This document shows positions 37,801 through 52,358 of a stretch of DNA of 64,000 nt, one piece after another. Each line of letters opens with the position of its first letter. Within the stretch, counting starts at the first letter, position 1. The position numbers were made by a program, and so were the translations under genes. This stretch comes from Montifringilla adamsi. Its lineage: Eukaryota; Chordata; Aves; Passeriformes; Passeridae. The stretch covers positions 9,726,320 through 9,790,319 of the forward strand of contig JAGGNK010003335.1 of the NCBI GenBank assembly GCA_017590115.1, given 5' to 3'. The notes beneath the pieces are model-generated. The model ran no database searches and was not told the DNA's origin. It saw only the letters and a list, made by a program, of their open reading frames with translations.

Positions 37801-40800
37801 ATGCAGATAATGTTCTATTATGTGCACAGAGTAAAAAGTACAAGGGACATGAATTTCCCCAGGGAAACACCTCTGAGAGAGGAGGCTAGGACAACACATG
37901 AAATAAAATAAAGAAGATAAAGAAGAAGGAAATAAATTGGAAATAGTCAGTTCTGGCAGATTTTTCTTGAAGGAGACAGAAGACTAAATGAGCAAAAGAT
38001 TGTACTGGAGGCAATTCCTTCCAAAGAAAGGACTTGTATTGACTGTCACATATCCAGGTCACTGCTCCAGCTCCTGAGGACAGAATTTTGACCCTGCAGG
38101 TATTTATAAAGTTTGGAATGAGCGATTGGAAAGTGTGAAAAGAATCTATTTAGAAAATAAGTTGGAGCATCTCTTCCTTCCAGACTTTGCCTTTGTTCCA
38201 AGATGGGGAATGCAGTGATTTTTTTTGGAGTTCTGGCCTGTTCTATATGGACTGCTGAGGCCTGGCTGGAGCAATTCCTGTGGGTTGTGTGGCAATGCAA
38301 GGTCAGATACAGCAGGGAAAGCAGCCCCTGGGCTGAGACAGGCACAAAGCACTGCTGAGGGTGGAGTAATAATTGTATTTGAAGAGCAGAACAGAGGGAG
38401 AGTCTCAGGGGGCAGTAACACCTCGTTTCATCAGCAAACTTCTCCGCTGTTTCTCTTGTTTCACTCTCAGGGCTGTGCCTGGTAGCAGCAGGTCTCAGCC
38501 CTGGTCCTGCCTGCCCTGCTGCTCAGCTCCACTGCAGCTGCAGTCCTGAGGGGTCTGTGTGTGCTCTCCTGCACAGTGGAACGGGCTGGGCTGTGCCTGA
38601 GGGAAAAAACTGAAAGAATAAAACAGGCTGGGGGCTTTCCAATCCTTGTGATAGGTCCATAAGGTGTTAATCTCCTCCAGATTTTCCTCAGTGTGTTCAG
38701 CCTCAAACTCTCTGACTCTCTGGCTTTTGAGACTCTGTGATACAGGATTTCACAGGATATGCTGCAGCCATTGACAGAAATATAATTGTCTCTTCCCATG
38801 TGACTGCCAACACAGGCTTCACTGCAGATAAAAGAATGGGAAAACAAATCCATGTGCTGGAACACTGTGGCTGTGCCTTCCCAAGACTGTTTGGGGTGAC
38901 CCCTGTGCTGTGCACTGCCCTCCTGCAAGCAGCTGCTGGAAGAATCACTCCCATGCCCTGAGCTCACAGGTACAGTCCCACATTAAGAGAACAAGCTTAT
39001 CAGTCTTTTGCATTTGTGTTGACACCTGCAGGTTCAGAGACTTTTTGTTTGTTTTTCCTGTTCTCCTCAGTGCATAATTGGCCAGATTGCATTTACTTTT
39101 TCTCTCTCTTGCACTAATCACAGCTGCAGACTGGAGTAATTTGCTGATGCTGTACAAGGAATTATCTCTCCTGGAGACCTGGCGGGTGTGATCAGAACTC
39201 ACATATGGTACCGGAACAAAGGGCCCTTCGGGCAAGTGGTTCTGTTTATTTTGGCTCAGGTCAATGTTGCTCCCCTCTCCCTGTGTCTTCTCTTCCCTCT
39301 GTACATCTTTTTTACTCTGACTTTGGAGCTGCTGGCTCCTTGCTGTCAGGTCTAGGGTGGCCTGGCTTGTGCAGCATCAGCACCACAGATCTGAGGGATG
39401 TGGGAGGAAAGTGTCCAACATAGTGCTCGTAGTTAATATGCTGTGATGCCTTGCTTCCCTTTTCTCCTACTTCCTTTTCACAGCTTGGAGGCCAAGCAAA
39501 GAAACATTCCAAGGCTTCCTCTCTGCTCCCTCTCCTTTTCTGCTTAAAGATATTGTGAGTGGTTTCATGTGGACTCTTGTTTTCATAGATACTGTTGGTT
39601 CCACCATCCACAAATTAGTCTAATCTTAATAGCAGTTATTGGCCTTGACTTATTCCTTATTTCCTTTGGAACAGCTGCTGGCAAAGCTGCTGCTCTCCTG
39701 ATGAATTTTGTTGGTCTAATTTTTGATAGCATACTTACAGCTAAGGCTGACAGCCTGTTAAAGCAGTGCCATCTCCGCATTTAGTACTGCCCCCAGCTCT
39801 CATTTCAGCTAAGTATTAAACATCACTCACCATGTTGAAAAAAAATCAGTTGCAGTTTGCAGTATTAAGAGGAAGAAAATTCACAGGAAGTAATGGATGA
39901 AAAGGTAAGTACTGAACATCAACACCTTTGGTGGTTGTGTACCGATAAAGGATAAAATAGCTGCTGTCTCCTGTTCTTCTCCTGAGGCTTTCTCTTCTCG
40001 ACAAAGGGGCAGATATACAATGGTCAATGTCTCTCTAGCATCAGTGTCCTATCTGTGGGCTCACAGATTTCTTGTATTTGTGCTGTTATTTACAAATAAA
40101 AGGTTTCCAGGTTTTATTCTTGGCCCTTTTTGTATTGTGTGTAAATGTATCTTCTTCTGTCATTTAGCAGTGCTTTAGAAAACAGCTGGTGCCCCCAGGG
40201 TAAACCTTTAAACAATGTCCTACTCTGACAAAATTCTGCTTCATCAGCAAACCATGTTGTGCATATTTCTCTCATTGTTTTGCAAATCGCTGTTACAAAG
40301 GGCTTTTGCATTTAAACAGGCTCTCTCTGACCTAAGAGATAGTAAAAATTACATTAGAGATGCCATTGTAACTTGTCACTGTGACCTGCCCTAAATAGCT
40401 GGACTTATTTCACTTGGATAAATCATTTATTTATAATGATCTATTATGTCATCACAATTCTCCAGCAGAGATGCTTCAGCTCCAACTTTTATGAATATTC
40501 TTTTGAAGGGCTAATCAGAAGATATATGCCATCAGGATTATGTGCTTTAAAAATACAGTTCTAGACAGCACTGCCCAAACTGGGAAGTAATGATTAATCT
40601 GTTCTGATTACTGTGATCATATAGATCCTTGCTGCTCACCCATTCTCCATGATCTCAGTTAGAAAGAGCTCTAATTCTTAGTTCCTTTTTTCCCTAGAGC
40701 TGCATTTCCATGACCAAATTTGTAATTAGAGCCCAGTGCTTCCAGACTTCCTTTGATAACTTAACAGAACAGCATGGTGCAAAATTTTATCTCTCTCTCT

Positions 40801-43800
40801 GCCTTTTCACAGACTTTAGTGCCTCATTGTCTGTTAGGAGCATCTCTGTCTGCTTTGGGTATGTACATGGTGCTTCCTGAACCTCAGAACTCCCTTTGTG
40901 CAATTCTGCTCATGAAAAGCCAGCCACAGAAGATATTTTGTCCTTGTAAATCCATGGCACAGGGAGGGTGTTCCTGTATTGCTTCCTGTCTGCTGGCACT
41001 GAGGTCACTGTTCTGGCACAGACAGAGCCAGGAACAGCTGCAGAGATCCAGGGATGGCCCTGCTATTGCTTCCTGGAGGGATGAACGCGGCAATAACTGT
41101 CAGGAAAAGGAAATTGCCAGTCATGTTCTCTGTCCTGGCCACGTGCTTGTGGGAAAGAGTTGGCAGGTGGCTCCTGTTCCTGCCATGGAGGATGGGATTA
41201 GCTTTTTTATCTGCTAAATGTCTGCCTAAACAAAATTGTCACAAAATATTTTCACACATGATAATTGACCTCAGCCCCAGCTCAGGTCTGGTCTTTATGT
41301 CACACCAGTTCTTCTGCTGCTTTTGAAGACTTTCTCCAGAAACTGCATTGAAAAACCATTTCTGCTCCTCCTGTGAGGAAGTAAAGACAGTGCCTCACAA
41401 GCCAGGATATTGGGGAATAACCATTCCCCCAGCCCTGACCATACCCTGTGTCCATTGTGCACCTAAACACTTCTGAAAATGTTCATAATAATGTAGAGAA
41501 ATTGTGAATGTAACGGAATAGTCGTGACCTGAGAGATGGTGTGTAAATGTGTGGATTTTTTATTGTGTGGGGCACTGACTCTGATAAATTTCTGTGGGAA
41601 AAATGGTCTTCAAAGAGCAGTGATAACCCAGCACTCTTATTGCAGGCATCTGGAGAGGATGGAGGTGATTGCCCATCACCAGCTGTCCTGAGTGGGAGCC
41701 AGGAGGCTGGGCCAGGAGGGACAGCACAGTGCCTGTGGGCTCCTGCAAGGATTGCTTTTAAAAGCTCTGTTCACACCTTTACAGTCCAAGTAAAGTGGAG
41801 AAATAAATCACTGTGCATAGTTGTCATTTTTTCCCCTCTAAACACCAGCCAAAGTGTTTAAATATAGCTAAACCACTGTATTTCCTCAGAATAAGCACCC
41901 AGATACTCAAAATAAATTTCTAGGTCCTGGTATCAAAGGAATGATTTATAATCCAATTATACTGGGAATTTTATTCTCTATTGTTTCACAGATAGCTTAT
42001 GGGTCAATTAGGTGTTTTACTCCTGGAGGAACACCTTCCCATTCCACCAAAAAGTGTGAATTTGGCACACTGGGATTTGCTCTGTGCATCTGGTAAACCA
42101 CATCCCATTTGTGGAAAAACTTTGAGAATCATTGTGCCAGGTCTGTAATTTTTGTAGCATTTTGTCTCTGTTTACTGCTCAGGGCATTGGCAGGAATGCA
42201 GAAAGTTCCTTTCTGGTGAATTATCTTCACTACCTTCTGTTTCCTCATCAGACTTGCAGTGTGTGGGAGATGTTCATGGTGCAGCTCAGTCTGTAAGGTC
42301 GCTGGGGAATGGGTATTTTTGAGCCTTCAGAGGAGGCTGACAGCATCAGTAATGGGTCTTCAGCAGGGGCCATAAGCAGACACCTGGTGAAGAATAAGAA
42401 TAGAAAAAACCTGTTTAATCTTCCTCCATACCATTTTTACTCTCTGAGTACAGTCAGTTCAGGATTTCCTAAGATTAATGTGATTCTCAGTAAGCTGCCC
42501 TGGGTTCCTCTTGTAGCTGCTTGTCCATTCTGCCCTTGAACATCCACAATTGTAGAACCGCTGTGGAAAAGGTACATTGCTTTTAGAACAAAACCTATTA
42601 TCCCCTCCAATGGTACAAACCCACACTTACTCTAAAGCCTTTAGTTGAGTAATTTTTTATCAGTGAAATCTGAACAAGGGAGGGGGTTTGACCAAATTAG
42701 TGAATGTAAAAGAGGAAGTTCAGGGGGAAACTGTTTTATGATTATGCCTCTTAAATCTTGCATTATTTTAGCAATGCAAATTCAGTGCTGCATTTTAATT
42801 CCCTTGTTAAGATGGACTTTTCCAGTCCTGCATGTTATCTACGTCCCTGTAAGCCAGTAGAAAGGGAATCCAGCCCAGTTTTGTATCATCCTCTATTTGC
42901 TCCTCCTCCTTCTTTTTACAAATTAGAGTAACAATGTCATAATCTTGAATAACATTATATTTTTCTATTCCTATAAACTGCAGTCATGTTCTCTAGGCAC
43001 AGGGATATCTAATCTAAAAGAGAAATAAAATCCAACCCCAGTCACATTTCTACAGTGAGACCCCAGGCAGACGACGTTTTTGGTATTCTCATGCCCACGC
43101 TTTTTCATTTCCTGGATGTGGCTCTTGGCATCCTGGAGCTGTTTGTAGTAAATGGTGTTCACTGAGCAAGCCTGTCCCTCCAAATGCCTGACTCTCCTTG
43201 TTGCTCCTCTCCCCACATCTCGATTTTCTCACACATTGATACAACAAGCACTGCAATAATTAGAGCACCATATGGCACTCGCAATTACAGAGCAATTCCA
43301 GCATCGGTGGATTGGGTGAGTAGTCAGAAAGAATAAAATGAGCAAGGCTGCTGGTGTGAGCAGAAGATGACTAAATCAGTGTACTCACATGGCAGAGAAG
43401 CACTGAGTAAGTTACGTGTGTGTACAAGCTGGACTTGGGGAATTTTTTGGTTTTGTCCTCATCCATCATGAAAAGGCACCCTGGGTTAGAAGGGTGCACT
43501 GAACTGCTGCAGAGATAAGTGCCCTTCATGGCACATCTCTCTGAAGATGATCTTTATTATATTTGGCTTCCCTCAGGTCGGTGAGTTCTCTAATATTTCC
43601 CTGCCTGGGAATGTATTGCCATTTACCAGTTATAATGGGTATTTAGTGTTTTCAATTATTTGCTACTTCATTGAGACCACAACAGTCATTGGAGCCATTG
43701 TGGGATTCTCAGTTAATCCTCTAAATAATAAAAGGAATCAGGGAGCATGTATAAGCTGTGAGATTTTCCTGGCCTGGCTGTCAGCTGGGAATGTGAGCAA

Positions 43801-46800
43801 ATCATGCCCACGAGCCATCATAGTCCCGCTAACAAAAGCTTTGGGGCACATGCAAAAATACAGATTGTGGAGTATTCTTGGGTTGTATCTCTGGAGAAAT
43901 GTTACAGCTGTGCTTGAAGAGTCTTATGGTGATGTAAAATTCATGTCCTTTATGGATGGTTGCTCATATGTGCAGAGTGTCAAGGATTTCGGTGTAGAAA
44001 GCCCCATTTGGTATTTTCTCTCTGCTAAAACATCTTCCAACCGAAACCCTTCAGCTGCTTGGATGAAGATTGTCTTTCACACTAAATAGCTGTTTTCATA
44101 TTTGCACTAAACCTTTTCTAACAATGTGGAATAGACGTGATGGATGCCACAGAAGGAAGGACCCGTTCCCAGGGAAGGTTAGTGGGTGACCTCCCAGGAT
44201 GTCACCTTCTCCTCAAGAAGCCCCAGGACATCCTTTCCTTTGTTTCTACAGAGCAGATGCCAAGCAACAACCCCCTTTTTTTCCTGAGGACAAATCACTT
44301 CCAAGTACATCTGGATGAGCATGAAGAATGAGAATATGAATACAGACAATTATGATGGAGTAGAGGCCTTGTAAATTTATAGCCAAACTTACCCCCTGGT
44401 AACTCATTCATCTGCATGTCTTGACAGACTGCATGAGAAATAGTGGGACAATAAAGGCTTTTGTTATGCTGAAAGATGTTAATAGCTGGCCTCAGGGTGA
44501 GCTGGGTTTCCAAGACAATCACAGATAACACAGATAACACAGCAAAACTCAGGAGAATGAACAGTGAAACCTTTATTTTGTAAAATAGAGAGGCTGGGGC
44601 TAAGTCAGAGTGGAGGTTGTCTAAAGGTACAGGTTTTATGGGATCTTATTTTTATGGAAAAGTACTTTCTGGGACTTCGGTGTAGCTGAACTGCTCATTA
44701 CACTTGTGGAAATATCCAGAAAAACATCATTATAGACACTGTGCCTCAGCGGGTGGGGTCTAAGGAGGTGTCAGAGGGCGCTGGGAATGGGTCCTTGTGC
44801 CCCTCCAGCCTCTCTGCCCGACTCCAGCACCACGCTGGGAGCAAAAGGCAAAGAAATACCGGCAAAGAAATACCGCAGGGAACTACTCTGACAGCCTTTG
44901 GATGGTTAGAGAGGTGTCAGAAAAGCTTCCTTATAATTCAGTCTCTCAGGAAGGGAGGTTATAATGCAGATGTGTCCTCTGCCCTGGTACACAGTGAAGC
45001 TCCTTCTCTCATCTCCTTTCTGTCTCTTTTCACTCTTGTCTCTACACAAGCTGCTGTCCCTCGGGGAAGACACCATCATGGTCACAGCCAGTGTAAGGGA
45101 TGGGGATGTTTGCTTATAGTTTGTGAATTTAAATCTGGACTGGCTTGGTTCTGTCTGAAAATAATGTCCTTCCCAAGGTGATGCTTTTGTGAAAAGGCTC
45201 AGGAATAAACAGCTGGAATGGGTCCACTCCTATGTATTTAGGGAAACATACACAGATGTTTTGTGTGGATTCCGCTGGCCTAAATGTAATGCCTGAAGGC
45301 TGGCTTCTGGTCTAAACAAGTGTATAGGTTTGCTCTGTAGTTGGTAGGACTAAAATGTGACTTTCAGAAATTGAAATTTCTCATTTCTCTTGGACAGCCA
45401 CCTTGGGATGAGACAAATGGTCCTTGGGAGGTGTCTCTCCAGTGACTGCAATAGAAACCCAGAATTCCTGCAGGTCAGCTGCTCATGCTCAGTTGAGAGG
45501 AAACCAGTGGAGTTCAGCAGCACTGGCAGGTTTGCTCCATGCACCCCTGTAAACTTGATAAAAAAACCTTTCCAGAGCCTTCACCACAGCTGCAAAGCAC
45601 AAACCCCACAGCTGTTCTCTGCCAGAAGAAGAAAGTAAGAATATCCTAAGGGAAAATACACAGAGGATCTTAGGAAGTACTTTTACCTCATTTTAGACAC
45701 GTGACTAATACCAAAATGACAGGTAAGCAAGCAAGAAACTTGAATTTTTTAAGGCAATGCCAGTTGTAGATGAGAGCCATTGATGTGATGGGACAAACTG
45801 GAACTTTGATGGGATGAATGCACTCCAGAAATGCCAGCCCCAAAAGTCAAACAAGTGACTAACACAAGTGAAACTGAGCACATTTTACTCTTGGTATCCA
45901 CAATATAAGTAGAGCCATTTATTTATTTTAGCTTTCATCTTCTTGCACTTCTGTCCTCAAAAGAGATAGTTTGGATCAAGTCACTTAAGTCCACACTGAA
46001 ACAAAATGTACCTTTGTGATTGATATCTACAAAAACTCAGAGTGACAAGGTAATAAAACTGGAAAGGTTTGGGTTCCTTCAGGGAAATCCAGTTGCACTC
46101 ACTTTGCTGTCAGAATAATGGGGTGTCTATTTTGTGGTCACAGAGTTAATGCATTTGATGCAGGTAGAATGGTTTTCAAGTAATTTCATTCTGTTTCTTA
46201 TATATATGCACATGGCACACCATTATAGACCAAATGTCTGTAAATTGTGGATGCTCTGTAACCCCAAATTGTGTCTGAGAGAAAACAAACCATTCCATGG
46301 CTCCTGCTGAGCTGCTGGGACTAGGCTGGTGCTGCTTTGGAAGAAGATGGGTGCACATTTTTGAACAAAGCAGTGGTGAGGCTGGATAAACACAAATGTA
46401 CTGAGGGTTGATGTTTCAGATCAGAGGGAGGATTTCAGGAAATTCACTGAATGTTCCTTGTGCTTCTGTTCACCCAGAGGGACAGCTTAAGCAAAAAGGA
46501 GCAGTCACACTGAGAAACAGATGCCAGCTTTTGTAGCAGGGCAAGCAAAGGAGAGCAAAATGATGCAAGGCAGAGAACATCTGATGGGTGATGAAGAGTG
46601 GCTTTCAGGATGGTCAGGTGTGCAGGGTTTCTGAAGCCGTGTTTAGTCACCAGTGGGCTCTTCCCCTTGCTGAGCAAAGCGAGCATTAGTGCTGCCATGT
46701 TCTGCCATCCAAAGAAGGAGGCATTACAATACCCACTCTCAAACAGCGAGGGTGAGATGCAAAATCAGTGGCTCAGTTTGCTGAATATTCACTGTACAGT

Positions 46801-47484
46801 GAAGAGCTGTCATATCTCCCTTATGAGCTGAGGGAGGGTGGCAAAACTGGGGGTCCTTTGGCTCATTCTCATCCTGATCCTTCCTTTCCCCCTTGCCTGA
46901 GCACTTACTGTCAGATCTGAGGTAATGATGACTTTCCACTGGATTTAGGAGAGGGATATATCTCCTTACAGGCAGTAAGAGAATCGTGGTTGGAGCTGCA
47001 GAAGGAAGGGAGAAGGGCTCAGATGTGTGGAGCCCACTGAGGAGAGGCTGACACACACAGAGAGGCTGAAGAATTTAAGATCATGTTGTAAACAACAGTG
47101 GTGAGATTGATCTCACCTCAGTCCAGGTATCTAATCATCTGGCCTGATTCAGATTTCTACATTAGGTTAAGATGAATCATAGTGTGAGCACACCCTCTCT
47201 CTCCACTGCTGCAGTCAGTGTCTAGAGCAGATGAAGTTGTCTGAGCTGGAGCTCTCTGTGTCTGCTGAGCTGCATCTGGCCCCATATGAGGGAGAGTAAA
47301 TTTGCCTGTGCAAATCCCAGTTTGAGCATTGGGATTGCTTCCTCTTTCAGTGAAACCTGTCTGTATAGCCATTCCTACACTCCCAGCAGACTAATTATTA
47401 CAAAATTTCTCTGTCATTGCTTTGCAACGGTCCACAGCTTAACTAATTTAAAAATGCAAATGAATGCTAAATTGCAGTTGAATC

Positions 47485-47545
47485 TGAACCATCTCCTTCT
47501 CCCTCTCTCTCTCTCCTCCTTTCTTTTTTTCTTCTCTGCTGGGAA
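47485..47545. repeat. (CT)n-type pyrimidine tract
   Basis: CTCTCTCTCTCTC core with flanking CTTCTCC and TTTTTTTCTTC; a short simple repeat. Confidence 0.8.
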
Positions 47546-48844
47546 AAGAAAGATACAGCAGACATTAAATGCTGATGGTGAAAATCAATCTTTCAGATTT
47601 GAGGTAATTTTAAATTAGGTCCCAGTGCCAGGGATAGTGACATCACCAGAGTTGCTTGATTGATTCGTGATTTGAGGAGAAACAGCTTGGACTCCATCCT
47701 CCCTTTGTCCTTACAGAGAGAAATGAATGTTGCAGTCTTCAGCTCTTTTCCCTGGGAAGCTTTCACACTCAGATGGTCTCAGATGTTGGGGAGAGGCATT
47801 CAGAGAGAACATGAGCAAATGCCTGAGCTCAGACACATCTCCTTGTACTGCCATGGTCCTCGGGCATCAGGCTGGGGCTCTGTGCTTGTGCAGAAGCAGC
47901 TGAAGGGCTGTCCCCTCTGTAGCATCTCTAACCAGCTGCTGACACTGAGTCCAGCTGTTGGTGCGTTCACAATCTGTAAGATCAGTCAAGATTGTCTCAT
48001 CTCTGTCCCCTCCTTTCTCTGCCTGCTGACATCAACTCTTCTCTGAGAGAGTAACTTCTTTAAGGAGGAGTCTATAGCTACATGTGTGAGAGGGACTTGG
48101 GCAAGGTCTAGCACCATGGTTAGTGGTTTTTAGCTGCAGGATCACACAGACAGTCTAAACAGCCATTCACAGACTGCCTTGCTGCTTTCATAGTGCCAGC
48201 ACTGCACTGTAGCACAAACACTGAGATGGATGCTCAGAAATGGAACCCTTGAGCATTTAGAGAGCCTGTGATGGGCTCAGAGTGAGGTACTGGGATTACA
48301 TCCGTCCATCCCTGGCAGGAGAGTCTGGTAATCCAAGCCTCCCCACTCCTGACTGCAGATCTGTGTGCTGTATAGCTGAGTTAGGTACCCAGACAAGAAT
48401 ATCCAAAACAAAACTCCTCTGTGCTTCAGGGCTGAGGATAACAGATCTGCTTACCCGTTCATCCTCAGCTCATATATTGATGATGGTCTTCATGATAAAT
48501 GACATCTTGCTGAGCAAAATATAGAAAATTACAAGAATCCTCCCAGAGGGCAGCTGCTGGCAGCTGTGTACACAGGACTATACTGCTGTTCATGAAGCCT
48601 TTTTTCCATTTTGCAAATTGATGCAGAGATGAAATTTCCTGAGTGTTTGTTGACACTCACGTACAGCAGACAGATTTCTAAACGGGCTCTGCAGAGATGA
48701 TTGAAATTCCATCTTGAGTTCCTCACTGTGTCCATTGGCTTTGTAAAATCCCACATTGTTTGCTGGGCTGATGTGTGATGGAAGGTAAACACGGTTCTTT
48801 GGAGCTGTGAACCCTTTTGTTACCCCAAAGCAGCTGCTAGATGT

Positions 48845-48895
48845 ACACACCCCTCACAGACACACACACCCCTCATGGACACACACACCTCTCCT
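48845..48895. repeat. About 19-bp tandem repeat, CA-rich
   Basis: Three units of an ACACACACCCCTCAYRGAC motif in tandem, the last one diverged. This is an ordinary short minisatellite derived from CA repeats. Confidence 0.85.
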
Positions 48896-50159
48896 CCCAG
48901 GTCCCACACCAGCAAAGTGTGTGGGAGAGACTGGTTTTCAATTACAATTCAAATGTCACAATGATAGAGTCCTCCTAATCCTTTAACAAAAGTGTGCATG
49001 GTTAAATCAGACTGTAGTGCCTCAGGCTCTGGGTAGTTTTGTTGACCATCAGCTTAGTGCCAAATCTCCTGGGATATTTTCATGGATTCAGAACATGCAG
49101 GGGATGCTTCCAGCCCTTGCTCTTGGCTGTCAGGCAGATGTAGCTGTTGAATTCCCATATGTGACCTCTTAATAATCGTGTGAGGAAGAGGAGCCCTTGG
49201 CCTTCTGTTCCATGCAGAAAAGCTTTCAGTGTCTCAGCCTGGGTGCAGATGTCTGTGAGAAGGCACAGGTAGCTTTCTGTGTGGATTGACTGCATTCAAA
49301 GAAGGAGGAAGGGAGAAAGAGGAACAAGAAAGAGTTTCCTGCATTTTCCCTGAGGGAGTTTCTTCCTCTGCCCTGGGCTCCCCCAGGGGCTGTAGCTGAG
49401 TTGGCAGTGCCAGCCCAAGGTCTGCTGGATCCCTGCTCATGGCAGGGCACACTCTCAGAAAGAGTCCTCTGGTGGAGAATTGCTTCAGTGTTGTTTCATT
49501 CTCCTGAGTTCCTGAGGGAGAGGAGAAGTCATTGCTGGATAACCCAGGTCTCTCTAGCTACAGGCTGACAGTTTCTGTGATCTAAGCAAGAACCTTCTGG
49601 AGGCTTCTCTGTTGAGCCCATTAAAGCCCTCAGGGGATCACCAGCACACGGTGAAGGATGGCTGGAGAATTTCCCCAACACTTCCCTGGCCTCGTGTCCA
49701 GAGGGAAGGCACAGAGGAGCTTTTATGCAGACTAGAACTGCAGGAGTCCTAATGGCCTGTCATGCTGGCTCTACTAGAGATCTGCATTATTGGTGGTGTT
49801 CTTGTAGGAGCTTTGTAGCCACACACATGACAGCCTTAATTATGGATATGTGCACGAGGCCAAATCCTCATCTTGGTGATGCCAGTGCAAAACTGAGATT
49901 TATTACTATTGTAATTTCAGAGTAAGCTCTAGGCTTACTTTGGGAACAGGAGCTGACCAAAGACCACCTGTGCAGTGGGATGGGATGAGGAAAACCTGGT
50001 AAGCCACAGTCCCTCTGGGCACAGAGTGCTGCAGATCTGTGTTTGTCCTTTCCACGTGTGCTCTGAGTCAATCCCTTCAGTAAAAAACCTCGTGTCCATC
50101 CTGCCTGAGTGTGTTTGGGGGAGGAAGACTAAAACCGGATCTCCTCTGTGTCAGAATCC

Positions 50160-50190
50160 CATATATATGTGTGTGCAAACACACACACAG
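50160..50190. repeat. Alternating TA/TG/CA microsatellite
   Basis: ATATATATGTGTGTG followed by ACACACACACAG; alternating purine-pyrimidine DNA that could adopt Z-form (inference). Confidence 0.8.
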
Positions 50191-50864
50191 AAATATGAGT
50201 ATGTATTTATGTATTTTTGTTTCCATATCACCTGGGGGTGTTTTTTCTCTGCTAGTAGGCAACAAAGCAAATCGAAGATTAATTCCATTTAATTTTACTG
50301 ATAAAGAACATTGCAGTCACAAGAGGTTTACCATTAAAGTTGGAGGACATTAAGTATTTGGGTTTTTTTTAGTTGCAAGATAATAATGTTCTGGTGTAAA
50401 TGTTTTATAATTATCTCATGAATTATTCATGGTTAACTTGTTAACCCGGCATTTTATGGGATATGGTCTCTGGAGTGCAAGGAGAAATTTAAAGATAAAT
50501 AAATGTGAAGACAGGACCCAGCTGCAACAATGAAAATGCATCGAGGCCCCTGATTTATTTTCTGTCTGTGCTGAAGGGTGGTTTCATTCTTTTATTTATA
50601 TTTTGTGGTGACGAGCCACAGAACTTGAGTAAGTGGATGAGGTTATTTTCTATTTATAGAGAAAGAAAAGAAAAACTGGGAAATAAATCAAACTCTCGTC
50701 ACTGTTTTTTAATCTGAAAGTGGTGCTTGAATTATTTCACCTATTGTTCTGCAGCTCAGAGGTTCTATTATTGTTGATACCGTCTCCATCTGGTGAATCA
50801 TTAATGAAAAATGGAAACCAGCAGATATTTTTCTTTTTGCATATTACTGAGTCTTTTTTCTGTC

Positions 50865-51095
50865 TTCACCTTTGCTTCTGCTTCCCCTTCTTCTCTCTTC
50901 CTTCATCCTTATTCTCATTTCAGTTCTTTAATAATTTCTTTTAAAATTATTTTTCTCTCTTGCCTTTTCCATTCTTCTCTCTGTTCCTCTGGGGTTGTCT
51001 TTTTCTCCTCACTTTCCTGTGATTCTTTCACCATGTCTCACCTCTTTATGTTTTTTATTGTCTGCAACTCCCTCTTTCTTCTCTCTATTGCTCAC
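50865..51095. repeat. Pyrimidine-rich region
   Basis: About 230 bases dominated by C and T on the plus strand (CTTCTTCTCTCTTCC and similar), without a fixed repeat unit. Two overlapping frames of 74 and 107 codons are Phe/Ser/Leu-rich for this reason. Confidence 0.65.
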
Positions 51096-52304
51096 AGGAC
51101 CTTTGTGGTATCTGCTGAAGTCCAAGAGCCTTGACCCCAACTTCTGAGGGAGGAATCAGACTTTGAGAAAAGTTCCTGCAATTCAAAGAAACCAGGTGGC
51201 AACTTCTGGAAGAAGAATGTTGAAACTCAAACCTGGACTTCCAGCCTGAATGTCCATCAGGCCTTGATAACCAAAATGCACCAGGAAGATGTGCAATGAC
51301 TGCATTGCCATATGCCAGAGATCAAAGGGCAGAACACCCTGCAAAGGCCTGGGAGGGTTCCCAGCTTGCCTGATATCCGTGAATCCAAATGGAAAAGAGA
51401 AAATGGCAAATGACACTTAATCCCAAAGTGAGCAAAGCTGTTCTTGTACCCAGAGGAACAACTGACAGCTGACACAGGACTGGGACCTCCAGGGATCTCT
51501 GCAGGAGCAAAGTCTCCTCTGGGGAAGATTAAAGCTTGGTGCAAACTCCAAGGTCACTTCTGTGTGAGCAGTGGGAAAGGAGCAGTGTAAAACCTGGGAT
51601 CACCTGAGCTTGCTGGCATCCAGTTGCTTGGCAGTGTTGGGGTTTATTGCCCTGGAGATTCCACAAAGAGCTTTCATCCATCAGGAGCTCTGGGTTCTGC
51701 AGAGTCTGATGGATATCCTGAAAAATTTTGGAGTGACAGTTTGGAGGGTAGTTGGCAAAACATGAGCCAGTAAGACATTGTAGAACGATGAATTCACAAG
51801 CAGAAATTTTTAGAGAGGGAATTTGAGAATGAAAGAGTGATCCCACCAACCTTCACCATTCATTTATTTAAATTTATGCTGTAAAATGGACAGCAGAGGA
51901 AAGTCAAGACTTGCACTGATGATTTTTCATTCTCTTCCCCTCCTGCCCCTGATCTTTTATTTATTAAACTGCTCTGGATGCACCTTTCAAATGACTTTTT
52001 TTGGCTTACTGTTTATTATGTCTTCATCAGCCTTGAAATGGCAGCTGCAGGCAGCTTGATAAATGGATCGAAAAGCTGCTTCTGCCGGAGTCAAACTAAC
52101 AAAAAGCCCTCAGTATCCATAAGCTTTTTTTGTTTTAGCATTTCTAAAACAAGCACTATTTCCCTCAAAGCGTCACTGAAGAGTGATGCACCAGTACCCC
52201 TGAGTGTTTCAACAAAGGGATTTTTTTATCCAGTGGTGCCCAGGGCAGAAGTTCCTCACTGGGTCATGGACAGGATTCAGCTTGCAGCTCTGGAGAGCAA
52301 GGGC

Positions 52305-52358
52305 AGAGAAAGAGAGAGAAAGAGAGAGAGAGAAATAGAGAGAGAGAGAGGGAGAGAT
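52305..52358. repeat. (GA)n-type purine microsatellite
   Basis: GAGA dinucleotides with AAAG and AATAG interruptions form a pure purine tract apart from one T. Polypurine runs with this symmetry can form triplex DNA, which is an inference. Frames through it encode alternating Arg/Glu and are not genes. Confidence 0.9.

Larger units (their letters stand above)
34800..52304. other. Long intergenic stretch, no gene recognised
   Basis: Apart from the short tandem and pyrimidine-rich repeats listed separately, I see no element here. Frames of 166 codons (38467-38967 minus), 147 (40774-41217 plus), 180 (43547-44089 plus) and 146 (44741-45181 plus) carry no recognisable domains. Repeat-free A/T-rich parts at 43.2-44.1 kb and 50.4-50.7 kb could be conserved non-coding elements, which cross-species alignment would decide. 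Confidence 0.6.

Noticed and set aside
38467..38967. 166-codon minus-strand frame
   Set aside because: No domain or motif; overlapped by other frames on both strands.
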